Shown here piece by piece: positions 55,526-64,000 of a stretch of 64,000 bases of DNA. Position 1 is the stretch's first letter. Every line of letters starts with the position of its first letter. Source of the DNA: Hyphomonadaceae bacterium (GTDB taxonomy: Bacteria; Pseudomonadota; Alphaproteobacteria; Caulobacterales; Hyphomonadaceae); contig CANJIL010000009.1 in the NCBI GenBank assembly GCA_947474455.1, positions 1-64,000 on the forward strand, in the 5' to 3' direction. Position numbers and translations under genes: made by a program. Under the pieces are notes generated by a model, which searched no databases, was not told where the DNA came from, and worked only from the letters and a program-made list of their open reading frames with translations.

Positions 55526-55591
55526 TCGCTATTGACCCCGAAACAAACGAGTCCTCACCATGGGATGCTGGGATATGCGGGAGTGTTTCCA

Positions 55592-55996
55592 ATGATCGGT
55601 TTGGTCGTGGTCACGCACGGCCGGTTGGCCGAGGAGTTCATTGCCGCCGCCGAACATGTCGTTGGCCGGCTGGACAATGCTCGTGCGATTTCAATCGGTC
55701 CCGATGACGACATGGACATGCGCCGCAAGGAAATCATTGCAGCCGCTAAGGCGTCGGATGTCGGGTCAGGCGTGATCATCCTCACCGACATGTTCGGCGG
55801 CACGCCGTCAAACCTGGCCATTTCAGTCATGGGCGGGGCGAAGATCGAAGTGATCGCCGGCGTCAACCTGCCGATGCTGATCAAGCTCGCCGAGGTGCGC
55901 GGCAAGCTGCCCATCGCCGAAGCGGCGCTGGCGGCGCAGGAAGCTGGACGCAAATACATCTCTGTCGCCTCCACCCTGCTGCAGCGGGCCGAGTGA
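55592..55996 (+). CDS. PTS EIIA component of the mannose family (PtsM)
   Basis: The 134-residue protein has the active-site histidine H9 (LVVVTHGRLAEEF), the central VIILTDMFGGTPSNLAISVM and the end VNLPMLIKLAEVR, as in EIIA-Man. It takes phosphate from HPr and in alphaproteobacteria belongs to a regulatory PTS without sugar permeases. The start at 55592 follows GGGAGTG. It begins 66 bases after chvG: there is no room for hprK or rapZ, which commonly lie here. Confidence 0.93.
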   Translation: MIGLVVVTHGRLAEEFIAAAEHVVGRLDNARAISIGPDDDMDMRRKEIIAAAKASDVGSGVIILTDMFGGTPSNLAISVMGGAKIEVIAGVNLPMLIKLAEVRGKLPIAEAALAAQEAGRKYISVASTLLQRAE

Positions 55997-56009
55997 GCGC
56001 TTTCGTCCG

Positions 56010-56288
56010 ATGACCGACAAATGGTCCAGCAGCGCCGAACTCGTGAACCAGCGCGGACTCCATGCGCGTGCATCTGCCGCCTTCGCACGCGAGGCCTCGA
56101 AATACGACGCCAGGATTACGGTCCGCTATGACGGCATGAGCGCAAGCGCCGCCTCGATCATGGACCTCTTGATGCTCGGCGCCCGTTTCGGTCAGACCGT
56201 CGAGATCGACGCCGAAGGCCGCGAGGCCCGCGAAGCGCTCGACGCCCTGTGCAACCTTATCGGCCGCAAGTTCGACGAAAAAGAATAG
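56010..56288 (+). CDS. ptsH: Phosphocarrier protein HPr
   Basis: The 92-residue protein carries the phosphorylation histidine H18 (NQRGLHARASAAF), and serine S49 in SAASIMDLLML at the place of the regulatory Ser46 of Bacillus HPr. The usual SIMGLMML is here SIMDLLML, so a glycine is replaced by aspartate. It passes phosphate to the neighbouring EIIA. The gene ends six bases before the convergent EF-hand gene. Confidence 0.95.
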   Translation: MTDKWSSSAELVNQRGLHARASAAFAREASKYDARITVRYDGMSASAASIMDLLMLGARFGQTVEIDAEGREAREALDALCNLIGRKFDEKE

Positions 56289-56294
56289 GCCGGC

Positions 56295-56852
56295 CTACTG
56301 GCCGGAAAGCCTGCCGGGCGGGCGGCCCCCCGGCGGCGGACCACGTCCGTTGTCGCCATTCGCCTGCTCGCCGGGCCGGGTCATCGGCTTCACCAGGTCC
56401 GCAAACGTCAGCTCGCCAGCAGGCTGGATCTGTCCGGCTAGCCGCCTCAACCCGGCAGCGAACTCCGCCCGCGTGACGGAGCGGTCGAGATCGATGTCGA
56501 AGGTCATGGCGTTGCTGAGGACATCGCCCCCTCCGGTCATCAGGTCGGCCCAGTCGGTCTGCTCGAAGCCGGTGATGACGCCATCGCCGTTCTTGTCGAC
56601 GATGGCAAACGCGCCCTCGGCGCCTGCGTCCATCTCTTCGGTCGTGATCCGCCCATCGAAGTTCCGGTCGAAGCTGGCGAACACCAGCGCGGCAGGGCTC
56701 ACCACCCTTACGCCCTCAGGCGCCCTGAAGACGCCCCCGGGAGACGGCGCGCCGGTCACGCGGTCGATGCGATCCACATCCTGGGCGAACGCCGGCAGGG
56801 CGCCCGCCAGCGTCAGACATCCACCAACCACGATCGCCAGATAAGCCCGCAT
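56295..56852 (-). CDS. Exported EF-hand calcium-binding protein
   Basis: The 185-residue product has a signal sequence ([24 protein letters not shown] in two parts, cleaved after AFA). The mature chain has two canonical EF-hand loops ([12 protein letters not shown] and [12 protein letters not shown]) and a third less regular one ([13 protein letters not shown]), then a Pro/Gly-rich end ([10 protein letters not shown]). It should bind calcium in the periplasm. ATG 56852 is chosen over 56870 for its ribosome site spacing. It is antiparallel between ptsH and ahcY. Confidence 0.85.
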   Translation of the reverse strand: MRAYLAIVVGGCLTLAGALPAFAQDVDRIDRVTGAPSPGGVFRAPEGVRVVSPAALVFASFDRNFDGRITTEEMDAGAEGAFAIVDKNGDGVITGFEQTDWADLMTGGGDVLSNAMTFDIDLDRSVTRAEFAAGLRRLAGQIQPAGELTFADLVKPMTRPGEQANGDNGRGPPPGGRPPGRLSGQ

Positions 56853-57011
56853 GCCAAAAACCTTTGTCATTTCCCCATTCGGGCTTGTCAGACGGCGCCT
56901 CTGTGGGCGCGCGAACGGCACTGTGGCGCGACAGCAACAGCACCGACAAGGGTCCAGTGACAGCAGATGGGGGCCAAACCGAGGCAAAGCGAGGGGAAAC
57001 CGGCGAGCAGG

Positions 57012-57041
57012 AAATCATATAAAGATATCCTTATATGATTT
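57012..57041. promoter_or_regulatory. 30-bp palindromic operator upstream of ahcY
   Basis: AAATCATATAA (57012-57022) and TTATATGATTT (57031-57041) form a perfect 11-bp inverted repeat around AGATATCC, itself centred on the palindrome GATATC. Palindromes of the form CATATAAAGATATC are known upstream of methionine-cycle genes in proteobacteria and have been assigned to the ArsR-type regulator SahR. Its place 83 bases before ahcY supports the same role. The regulator gene is not in the window. Confidence 0.7.
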
Positions 57042-57123
57042 GCCGGAGCGGCGAGCCGCTGCTATAGGCCTTCCGCGGGCAGCCGGACGGAGCCCGCCTC
57101 TGCAGGTTTCAAGGAGTGCCGCG

Positions 57124-58524
57124 ATGGCGTTCGACGATTTCAAGGTTGCGGATCTTTCCCTGGCTGACTGGGGCCGCAAGGAACTGACTATCGCGGAAAC
57201 CGAAATGCCGGGCCTGATGGCCACGCGCGCCGAATACGGCAAGGCGCAGCCGCTGAAAGGCGCGCGCATCACCGGCTCGCTCCACATGACAATCCAGACC
57301 GGCGTTCTCATCGAAACGTTGAAGCATCTCGGCGCCGACGTGCGCTGGGCCTCGTGCAACATCTTCTCGACGCAGGATCACGCCGCCGCCGCCATCGCCA
57401 GAGCCGGCACCCCCGTCTTCGCCGTGAAAGGCGAGAACCTCGAAGAGTACTGGGACTACACCGACAGGATCTTTCAGTGGCCGGACGGCAGCTTCACCAA
57501 CATGATTCTTGACGACGGCGGCGACGCCACCATGTATATCCTCATCGGCGCACGCGTCGAAGAGGGCGAGGCGGCTTTGATCGAGAAGCCGGAATCCGAG
57601 GAAGAAATCTACTTCTTCAAGCAGATCAAGAAACGCCTCGCCCAGTCGCCGGGCTGGTTCACGAAACAACGCCACGCAATCAAGGGCGTCACTGAGGAAA
57701 CCACCACCGGCGTCAACCGCCTCTATCGGCTGATGGAAAAGGGCCACCTGCCCTTCCCCGCGATCAACGTGAACGACTCGGTCACCAAGTCGAAGTTCGA
57801 CAACAAGTATGGCTGCAAGGAATCGCTGGTCGACGGCATCCGCCGCGCAACCGACACGATGATGGCCGGCAAGGTCGCTGTCGTGTGCGGCTATGGCGAC
57901 GTCGGCAAGGGCTCGGCCGCATCGCTCCAGGGGGCAGGCGCCCGCGTCAAGGTCACTGAGATCGACCCGATCTGTGCGCTGCAGGCCTGCATGGACGGCT
58001 ATGAGGTCGTCACGCTCGAAGACGTCGTGAAATCCGCCGACATCTTCATCACCACCACCGGCAACAAGGACATCATCCGCCTCGAGCATATGCGCGAGAT
58101 GAAGGACATGGCCATCGTCGGCAACATTGGCCATTTCGACAACGAGATCCAGGTCGCCGCGCTCAAGAACTACCAGTGGGACAATATCAAGCCGCAGGTC
58201 GACATGATCAACTTCCCGGACGGGAAGCGTATGATCCTCCTGTCCGAAGGCCGCCTGCTCAACCTCGGCAACGCCACCGGCCACCCCAGCTTCGTGATGT
58301 CCGCGTCCTTCACCAACCAGACGCTCGCGCAGATCGAACTCTGGACCAACGGCAAGGCCTACGAGAACAAGGTCTACACCTTGCCCAAGAAGCTCGACGA
58401 GAAAGTCGCCAAGCTTCACCTCAACAAGCTGGGCGCGAACCTCACCAAGCTCTCGGAAGACCAGGCCGCCTATATCGGCGTCACGCAGGAAGGTCCGTAC
58501 AAGCCGGAACACTATCGCTACTAG
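57124..58524 (+). CDS. ahcY: S-adenosylhomocysteine hydrolase
   Basis: The 466-residue enzyme splits S-adenosylhomocysteine to adenosine and homocysteine, relieving product inhibition of methyltransferases. It has the NAD-binding [20 protein letters not shown], the catalytic regions [50 protein letters not shown], and the C-terminal KPEHYRY. Length matches the bacterial form with its insert of about 40 residues. The SahR-type palindrome and the terminator downstream frame the gene as a single unit. Confidence 0.98.
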   Translation: MAFDDFKVADLSLADWGRKELTIAETEMPGLMATRAEYGKAQPLKGARITGSLHMTIQTGVLIETLKHLGADVRWASCNIFSTQDHAAAAIARAGTPVFAVKGENLEEYWDYTDRIFQWPDGSFTNMILDDGGDATMYILIGARVEEGEAALIEKPESEEEIYFFKQIKKRLAQSPGWFTKQRHAIKGVTEETTTGVNRLYRLMEKGHLPFPAINVNDSVTKSKFDNKYGCKESLVDGIRRATDTMMAGKVAVVCGYGDVGKGSAASLQGAGARVKVTEIDPICALQACMDGYEVVTLEDVVKSADIFITTTGNKDIIRLEHMREMKDMAIVGNIGHFDNEIQVAALKNYQWDNIKPQVDMINFPDGKRMILLSEGRLLNLGNATGHPSFVMSASFTNQTLAQIELWTNGKAYENKVYTLPKKLDEKVAKLHLNKLGANLTKLSEDQAAYIGVTQEGPYKPEHYRY

Positions 58525-58550
58525 GCAGCGTGAAACTGAAGTGAATTGCG

Positions 58551-58580
58551 AAGGGGCTGACAGAATAGTCAGCCCTTTTC
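58551..58580 (+). terminator. Rho-independent terminator after ahcY
   Basis: GGGCTGAC and GTCAGCCC form an 8-bp stem around AGAATA, extended by AAG on the left and CTTTTC on the right. It stands 27 bases behind the ahcY stop codon. Confidence 0.85.
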
Positions 58581-58647
58581 GTATCACGACTCGTCCTGCG
58601 TTCACTGAACGAAAGCAAGATCAGAGACTCATACTGCGGAGCGTGGG

Positions 58648-59160
58648 ATGGACTATCACCTCGTCTAAAATGTCACGACGGCTGGGCCATCGGGTCGGTC
58701 CTTTGCATTTATAGTTTTCGGTTTGATCGTGACGGCGGTTTCGGACTTCGTCGTCTTCAGGCCTCAACCAGCGGATCCGCGAAAGCCAGGCAGTACCGAC
58801 ATTCCTTCAGCTGGACTGCGAGGCTGGGCCCTCTTTGTCGTCGGTGAAATCTTCGCGCTGTTTTCGTCGTGGGGAACCTTTAGAAATCGTGGTGAGCTTG
58901 TTGCTGCCGCCGAGCGCGGCGACTGCAAGGTGATTCCAGGGCCTGTTTGGGATTTCGTCCGCCTCCGTGGCAGCGGAAGCCAGCCCTTGGCAGTCGATTG
59001 CGTCTATTTCAAATACTCGGATTTCCGGATGACCGGCGCATTCAATCATTCCGCCGGATATGGCGGCCCGATAGAACCTGATTGTCCGACTGGGATTTGC
59101 TATGTCGCCGGCGAAGAATTGGGCGACAACCGGATCCTTCAATTGCAAGTCGCGTCCTAG
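58648..59160 (+). pseudogene. Membrane protein gene with a stop at codon 7
   Basis: An ATG at 58648 with a strong GGAGCGTGGG ribosome site is followed after six codons by TAA (58666-58668), then by an open frame to 59160. The residues after the stop (FAFIVFGLIVTAVSDFVVF) form a membrane segment, and later LRGWALFVVGEIFALFSSW gives a second. The mature end has two cysteines (CPTGICYVAGEE). Either the gene has a nonsense mutation (for example CAA to TAA), or translation starts at TTG 58723 (145 residues). No family is recognised. Confidence 0.5.
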
Positions 59161-59235
59161 TCTCGATACCGGGCTCGACGTCGGTCCTGCATCGGCGGGG
59201 TAAAAATTTCACCGCCGCCGAAATAGAGCAGGAAA

Positions 59236-61143
59236 CTACCCTCCGATTCCGCGTTCTTTGAGAGACGCAGTAATTTCGTCCAAGATGGCCGGGTCGTCGA
59301 TGGTAGCGGGCATTTTCCACGGCTCGTTGTCGGCGATCTTCTGCATGGTCCCGCGCAGGATCTTGCCCGAGCGCGTCTTCGGCAGGCGCTTGATCGTCAC
59401 CACCATTTTGAACGCCGCCACAGGGCCAATCTTGTCGCGCACTAGCGCCACGACCTCACGCTCAATAATGCTCACATCACGCGAGACGCCCGCGTTGAGC
59501 ACTACGAAGCCAAGCGGCGTCTGGCCCTTCATCGCGTCAGCGATGCCGATGACCGCGCATTCGGCCACATCCGGATGCATCGCCACGACTTCTTCCATGC
59601 CGCCCGTCGACAGCCTGTGGCCCGCCACATTGATGATGTCGTCCGTGCGCGCCATGATGAAGAGATAGCCGTCCTCATCGACATAGCCGGCGTCCGCCGT
59701 TTTGTAGTAGCCGGGGAACTCTTCAAGATACGCCTCACGGAAGCGATCGTCGGCGTTCCAAAGCGTCGGCAGGCAGCCAGGCGGCAGCGGCAGCTTGATC
59801 ACCACATTGCCCAGCGTGCCGCGTGGCAGCTCATGCCCCGCATCATCCAGCACATGTATGTCATAGCCCGGCATGGCCACGCCCGGAGAGCCGTACTTCA
59901 CCGGCAGAAGGCCAAGCCCCGCCGGGTTCTGGCTGACCGGAGACCCCGTCTCCGTCTGCCACCAGTGATCGATCACCGGCCGCTTGAGCTTGTTTTCGGC
60001 CCATTGGATGGTCGGCGGATCGGCGCGCTCGCCAGCGAGGAAAAGCATGCGGAACTTCGACAGGTCGTATTTCTTCACGAACTCGCCCTGCGGGTCTTCC
60101 TTCTTGATCGCGCGGAAGGCGGTCGGGGCAGTGAACAGTGCAACGACGCCATGCTCCGAAATGACGCGCCAGAACGTCCCCGCGTCCGGCGTGCCCACGG
60201 GCTTGCCCTCGAACAGGATCGAGGTCGCGCCGTGGATCAGCGGGCCATAGACGATGTAGGAGTGGCCAACCACCCAGCCGACATCCGACGCGCCCCAGAA
60301 CACTTCGCCCGGTTTCACGCCGAACTCGTTCTCCATCGACCATTCCAGCGCCACCATGTGGCCGCCGCAGTCGCGCACCACGCCCTTGGGCTGGCCGGTG
60401 GTGCCGGAGGTATAGAGCACGTAAAGCGGATCGGTCGCTTTGACGGTGACGCAATCCACCTTGCGGCCGGCCGCCTTCGCAGCTTCCACCGCGCTCCGGT
60501 AATCGATGTCGCGTCCCTGCCTCAGCTCATAGGCATGCTGCGGACGCTGCAGCACGATGCAGCTTGACGGCTTGTGCGTCGACTGCTCGATCGCGCCTTC
60601 CAGCAGCGGCTGGTAGGGGATGAGCCGGCCCGGCTCGATGCCGCAGGACGCTGTGATGATGGCCTTCGGCTTGGCGTCGTCGATGCGGGTCGCAAGCTCG
60701 CGCGCGGCGAACCCGCCGAACACAACCGAGTGCACCGCGCCAAGGCGGGCGCAGGCCAGCATCGCAACAGCAGCCTCGGCGACCATGGGCATATAGATGA
60801 TGACGCGGTCGCCCTTGGACACGCCCTGATCCTGCAGCACCGCCGCCAGCGCCACGACTTCGGCGAGTAGCTCGGCATAGCTAAAGCGCTTGATCGACCC
60901 GGTGATTGGCGAGTCATAGATCAGCGCGACCTGGTTCGCCCGCCCGCCCGCGACCTGACGGTCCAGAGCGTTGTAGCAGACATTGCATTCAGCGCCGACG
61001 AACCAGTGACCATAGGTGCCCGCGTTGGGTTCAAAAACCTTGTCCCATTTACGAGTCCAGCTGATCGCTTCCGCCGCCTTGGCCCAGAAGTCCTCGGGGT
61101 CAGCCTTCCACGCGGAATAGACCTCTTGATAGCGTGGCGACAT
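59236..61143 (-). CDS. prpE: Propionyl-CoA synthetase
   Basis: The 635-residue acyl-CoA synthetase has the AMP-binding motif LYTSGTTGQPKGVVRD, DHWWQTETGSP, the hinge YKTADAGYVDEDGYLFIMARTDDIINVAGHRLSTGGMEE (shown by TADAG and RTDDIINVAGHRL), and the acetylation-site lysine in LPKTRSGKILRG. N-terminal FWAKAAEAISWTRKWDKVFEP is typical of PrpE rather than Acs. It activates propionate. No prpB, prpC or prpD gene is adjacent. Confidence 0.93.
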   Translation of the reverse strand: MSPRYQEVYSAWKADPEDFWAKAAEAISWTRKWDKVFEPNAGTYGHWFVGAECNVCYNALDRQVAGGRANQVALIYDSPITGSIKRFSYAELLAEVVALAAVLQDQGVSKGDRVIIYMPMVAEAAVAMLACARLGAVHSVVFGGFAARELATRIDDAKPKAIITASCGIEPGRLIPYQPLLEGAIEQSTHKPSSCIVLQRPQHAYELRQGRDIDYRSAVEAAKAAGRKVDCVTVKATDPLYVLYTSGTTGQPKGVVRDCGGHMVALEWSMENEFGVKPGEVFWGASDVGWVVGHSYIVYGPLIHGATSILFEGKPVGTPDAGTFWRVISEHGVVALFTAPTAFRAIKKEDPQGEFVKKYDLSKFRMLFLAGERADPPTIQWAENKLKRPVIDHWWQTETGSPVSQNPAGLGLLPVKYGSPGVAMPGYDIHVLDDAGHELPRGTLGNVVIKLPLPPGCLPTLWNADDRFREAYLEEFPGYYKTADAGYVDEDGYLFIMARTDDIINVAGHRLSTGGMEEVVAMHPDVAECAVIGIADAMKGQTPLGFVVLNAGVSRDVSIIEREVVALVRDKIGPVAAFKMVVTIKRLPKTRSGKILRGTMQKIADNEPWKMPATIDDPAILDEITASLKERGIGG

Positions 61144-61384
61144 GAAATTCTCCCGATTTTTAGACTGACTTGCCATCCGGCAAGACGCCTGTCCATCCAG
61201 TCAGAAACGGGAAAAATGCACGGATAAGCCGCAATTATTCAGAGGCGTCCCGCTCCGCTGCCCTCGCCGAAACGCAATGTAAACAGCTGCAGCGGAAAAT
61301 AACCGCTTCCACCTGGGTCCCGACAGGCGTAACAGCCGCGCCCGTTCGGGACGGGAATCCCGTTCGCGGCAGAGGGCGTATAGA

Positions 61385-63310
61385 ATGAGCGATGCTTCGT
61401 CGGTTGGCGGCGCAGCTCACGCGGCAGGAGAAAAGGCCGGAACCAGAAGATTCTGGCCCCTCGCGCTGGGTTCCATCGGCGTCGTCTTCGGCGACATCGG
61501 CACCAGCCCGCTCTACGCCTTCAAGGAGTCTGTTCATCATATCACCGCGGCGGGCGACCGCGTGGTGCAGCGCGAGGAAGTGCTCGGCGTCATCTCACTG
61601 ATGCTGTGGTCGCTGATTATCGTAGTGACGCTGAAATACGTCGTACTGCTGCTGCGTATGGATAACCGCGGCGAGGGCGGCACGTTGTCGCTGATGGCGC
61701 TGGTCCAGCGCACCATCGGCCGCCGTACGCCCTTCCTGTTGCTGATCGCAATGTGCAGCGCCGGCATGTTCTTCGGCGACGCGTTGCTCACGCCGGCCAT
61801 GTCGGTCCTGTCGGCGGTCGAAGGCCTCAAGGTCATCCCCGAGTTGGAAGGCCGCATCGACCCGTTCATCGTGCCGATCGCACTTGGCCTGCTGACCTTT
61901 CTCTTCATGATCCAGAAGAAAGGCACGTCCGTCATCGGTGCACTGTTCGGGCCGGTCTGCCTTGTCTGGTTCCTGGCGCTCGGCGCCTTGGGCGTCTGGC
62001 ACATCACGCAGGATGGCGCGCAGATCCTGATGGCGATCAGCCCGCATTATGCGGTGATGTTCCTGTCGACTCACGCCCTGCTCGGCTTCGTCGTTCTGGG
62101 CTCCGTCTTCCTGTGCGTGACCGGCGCCGAAGCGCTCTATGCCGATATGGGCCATTTCGGGCGCAAGCCGATCGTCGCGATGTGGCTGTGGCTGGTGATG
62201 CCCTGCCTGGCCATCAACTATCTCGGCCAGGGAGCCATGGTGCTGGCCCGCCCAGAGACGCTGGACAACCCGTTCTTCCTGATGGCGCCGCCGATGCTGC
62301 AGGCTCCGCTGGTCATCCTCGCCACGCTGGCGACCATCGTCGCCAGCCAGGCCGTCATCACCGGCGCCTACTCACTGACACAGCAAGCCGTGCAGCTCGG
62401 CCTCTTGCCGCGCCTCCAGATCGTCAACACGTCGGCTAAGGAGCACGGTCAGATCTACATGCCGCAGATCAACTACATGCTGCTCGCCGGCGTGGTGTTC
62501 CTAGTCATCGCTTTCAAATCATCGTCAGCGCTCGCCAACGCCTATGGCGTCTCCGTCATCGGCGCAATGATTACCTCGTCCATCCTCGCAGTCGTCGCAG
62601 TGCGCCGCGTCTGGAAGAAGAGCCTCTGGCTCGCGACGCTCATCGTCGCGCCTTTCCTTGTCGTCGAAGGCGTCTTCCTCGCCTCGAACTTGCTCAAGGT
62701 TCCCTCGGGCGGCTACATCCCCCTCCTGATCGCCACCGGTCTGATGCTGGTGATGTGGACCTGGGTCCGCGGCACCAAGCTCCTGCTCGCCCGCACCCGC
62801 AAAGACGTCTCCACGCTTGACGTCTTCAAAGGCCTCGAAGTGAGCCCGCCGCACACGGTCAAGGGAACCGCCGTCTTCCTCACCGCCGATCCCGACGCGG
62901 CGCCCACCGCGCTGCTTCACAACCTCAAGCACAACAAGGTGCTCCACGAGCACAATGTCATACTCAACGTCCGCACCGAGCAGGTGCCGTATGTGCCGGA
63001 TGAAAAGAAGGTCGAGGTCGTCGAGATCTTCCACAATCTCAACCGTCTCACCATGCACTTCGGCTACATGGAAACGCCGAACGTCGCGCGCGGCCTGACG
63101 CTGGCCAAGAAGTGCGGCCTGTCATTTGATATCATGCACACGTCGTTCTTCCTCAGCCGCCGCACGCTGCTGGCCGATGGAAAATGGGGCATGCCGCTCT
63201 GGCAGGATCATCTCTTCATCTTCCTGAGCCGCAACGCGACCAATGCAACGGAGTTCTTCCGCATCCCGACATCGCGTGTCGTCGAGCTTGGCAGCCAGAT
63301 GACAATCTAG
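61385..63310 (+). CDS. kup: KUP-family potassium uptake protein
   Basis: The 641-residue protein has the Kup opening LGSIGVVFGDIGTSPLYAF, about twelve membrane segments, LKYVVLLLRMDNRGEGGTLSLMALVQ and a soluble C-terminal domain after about residue 460. The C-terminal cytoplasmic end (VVEIFHNLNRLTMHFGYMET) is family-like. It imports K+ with H+ symport. The 241 bases upstream, towards prpE, contain no gene and may hold both promoters. Confidence 0.97.
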   Translation: MSDASSVGGAAHAAGEKAGTRRFWPLALGSIGVVFGDIGTSPLYAFKESVHHITAAGDRVVQREEVLGVISLMLWSLIIVVTLKYVVLLLRMDNRGEGGTLSLMALVQRTIGRRTPFLLLIAMCSAGMFFGDALLTPAMSVLSAVEGLKVIPELEGRIDPFIVPIALGLLTFLFMIQKKGTSVIGALFGPVCLVWFLALGALGVWHITQDGAQILMAISPHYAVMFLSTHALLGFVVLGSVFLCVTGAEALYADMGHFGRKPIVAMWLWLVMPCLAINYLGQGAMVLARPETLDNPFFLMAPPMLQAPLVILATLATIVASQAVITGAYSLTQQAVQLGLLPRLQIVNTSAKEHGQIYMPQINYMLLAGVVFLVIAFKSSSALANAYGVSVIGAMITSSILAVVAVRRVWKKSLWLATLIVAPFLVVEGVFLASNLLKVPSGGYIPLLIATGLMLVMWTWVRGTKLLLARTRKDVSTLDVFKGLEVSPPHTVKGTAVFLTADPDAAPTALLHNLKHNKVLHEHNVILNVRTEQVPYVPDEKKVEVVEIFHNLNRLTMHFGYMETPNVARGLTLAKKCGLSFDIMHTSFFLSRRTLLADGKWGMPLWQDHLFIFLSRNATNATEFFRIPTSRVVELGSQMTI

Positions 63311-63679
63311 GCGCCGTCGAACATCCGTGAACGCCAGCTTGCATGTTCGACATGAAGGCGCGCTCTGTTCGCCTTATGAACACTTTCAGACGCCGTCACT
63401 CACCTCTGGAGCGAGTAACGCACGCGCCAGCCTGTCTCCGCAAAAGCGGCGTCCGACCCTGTGGATAAACTTTCTTCCAAGCGGGCGCCGAGTCCATCCC
63501 GTCACTGCAAAAAATCCCGTCGTCCTGCTGATTAACGGCAGGTTTTTTGGGCGGCAGGACATCCCTGACGCTGCAAGTCGCTCGCGACGCGCGAGTTAGC
63601 TCTGGCGATGCCGGAGGGCCCGCGATAGGAGACGGCGCGGCCCGTGACGGCTTCGCTATCCGGAAAAGCCAGGATTCTC
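63311..63679. other. Intergenic region with one perfect DnaA box
   Basis: No gene is seen here. TGTGGATAA at 63460-63468 is the complement of the DnaA box TTATCCACA. GANTC sites lie at 63490-63494 and 63673-63677. An imperfect hairpin AACGGCAGG/CGGCAGGAC-like repeat surrounds TTTTTTGGG near 63535-63550. A single DnaA box of nine bases is expected by chance about once in 130 kb of either strand, so it carries little weight alone. Confidence 0.4.
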
Positions 63680-64000
63680 ATGAAAACCCCCCGTTCCGAC
63701 ATCACAGCGAACACCTACGAGTTCGAAACCACTCCGTTGGTGAAGCCGACGGGTTTCCGCGAGTATGACGCCCGCTGGTGGTTTGGCGGGCCGCAATATC
63801 CCAAGGCCCCCGAGCTCAACTATCTCGGCGTCCAGGCGCTGGGCCTCGGCCTCGGCACGCTGATCCGCGAAATGGACGTCGCCCCGAGAATTGTGACAGG
63901 CCACGACTACCGCTCTTATTCGCTTTCGATCAAACAGGCGCTGACCCTCGGCCTGCTCGAAGCAGGCTTCGAAGTCCACGACATCGGCCTCGCCCTGTCG
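63680..64000 (+). CDS. Phosphomannomutase/phosphoglucomutase, N-terminal part
   Basis: The first 107 codons encode an alpha-D-phosphohexomutase start: ANTYEFETTPLVKPTGFREYDARWWFGG, then YLGVQALGLGLGTLIREM, and VTGHDYRSYSLSIKQALTLGLLEAG. The FREYDARW and GHDYRS blocks match the AlgC/ManB branch. The catalytic serine probably lies in DYRSYS. It interconverts hexose 1- and 6-phosphates for surface polysaccharides. The rest of the gene is beyond the window end. Confidence 0.9.
   Translation, partial: MKTPRSDITANTYEFETTPLVKPTGFREYDARWWFGGPQYPKAPELNYLGVQALGLGLGTLIREMDVAPRIVTGHDYRSYSLSIKQALTLGLLEAGFEVHDIGLALS

Overview
The window reads as a GC-rich alphaproteobacterial chromosome, most likely of the Caulobacterales/Hyphomonadaceae type. 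The basis is a GcrA cell-cycle regulator with GANTC sites upstream, a ChvI-ChvG two-component pair beside PTS(Ntr)-type EIIA and HPr genes, an Entner-Doudoroff set (zwf-pgl, edd-eda), and gene order usual in that class (prsA-argJ-mutT divergent from secA; dcd-metZ-apaG-hslO-argF-argD). No prophage, insertion sequence, CRISPR array or complete transposon was seen.

Layout: 0-7.6 kb is an accessory segment with two regulators, a tRNA-Arg, a SET-domain methyltransferase, a frame-disrupted yjhX, a 0.65 kb gene-free stretch, and a BlaI / M56 peptidase-TonB / TonB cassette with BlaI-type operators. 7.6-14.1 kb holds a VOC protein, EttA, an MFS transporter, two lipoproteins (one cystatin-like), fRMsr, a MarR regulator and tRNA-Gly. 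14.3-20.7 kb is the Entner-Doudoroff locus, interrupted by an antiparallel esterase. 20.7-31.6 kb carries a beta-lactamase-fold hydrolase, dCTP deaminase, GST, MetZ, a broken yceI, ApaG, Hsp33, ArgF, ArgD and an ABC permease. 31.6-38 kb has gcrA, palindromic repeat elements, methionine aminopeptidase, glutaredoxin, a decayed comF, a methyltransferase, a Flp pilin and MutT. 38-46.6 kb is argJ-prsA, secA, a decay zone with two pseudogenes, and accA. 46.7-52.9 kb encodes a GMC oxidoreductase, a serine hydrolase, alkaline phosphatase and a ParA-like ATPase. 53.1-58.5 kb is chvI-chvG-ptsM-ptsH-(EF-hand)-ahcY. 58.6-64 kb has a gene with an early stop, prpE, kup and the start of a phosphohexomutase gene.

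Central metabolism is well represented: glucose-6-phosphate to pyruvate plus glyceraldehyde-3-phosphate (Zwf, Pgl, Edd, Eda), arginine synthesis (ArgJ, ArgD, ArgF), the methionine/SAM cycle (MetZ, AhcY, free methionine sulfoxide reductase), fatty acid and propionate entry (AccA, PrpE), and protein export and folding (SecA, PrsA-like, Hsp33, Map).

The most unusual property is the number of broken dispensable genes. At least eight carry frameshifts, in-frame stops or internal deletions (yjhX, yceI, a 27.5 kb hypothetical, an MFS relic at 33.6 kb, comF, an MFS gene at 44 kb, a general-stress/pyridoxamine-oxidase-like gene at 45.3 kb, and the 58.6 kb gene), while every long housekeeping gene is intact. 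Several breaks lie beside short palindromic repeat elements. The second notable point is that hprK and rapZ are absent from their usual place between chvG and the EIIA gene, although HPr keeps its regulatory serine.
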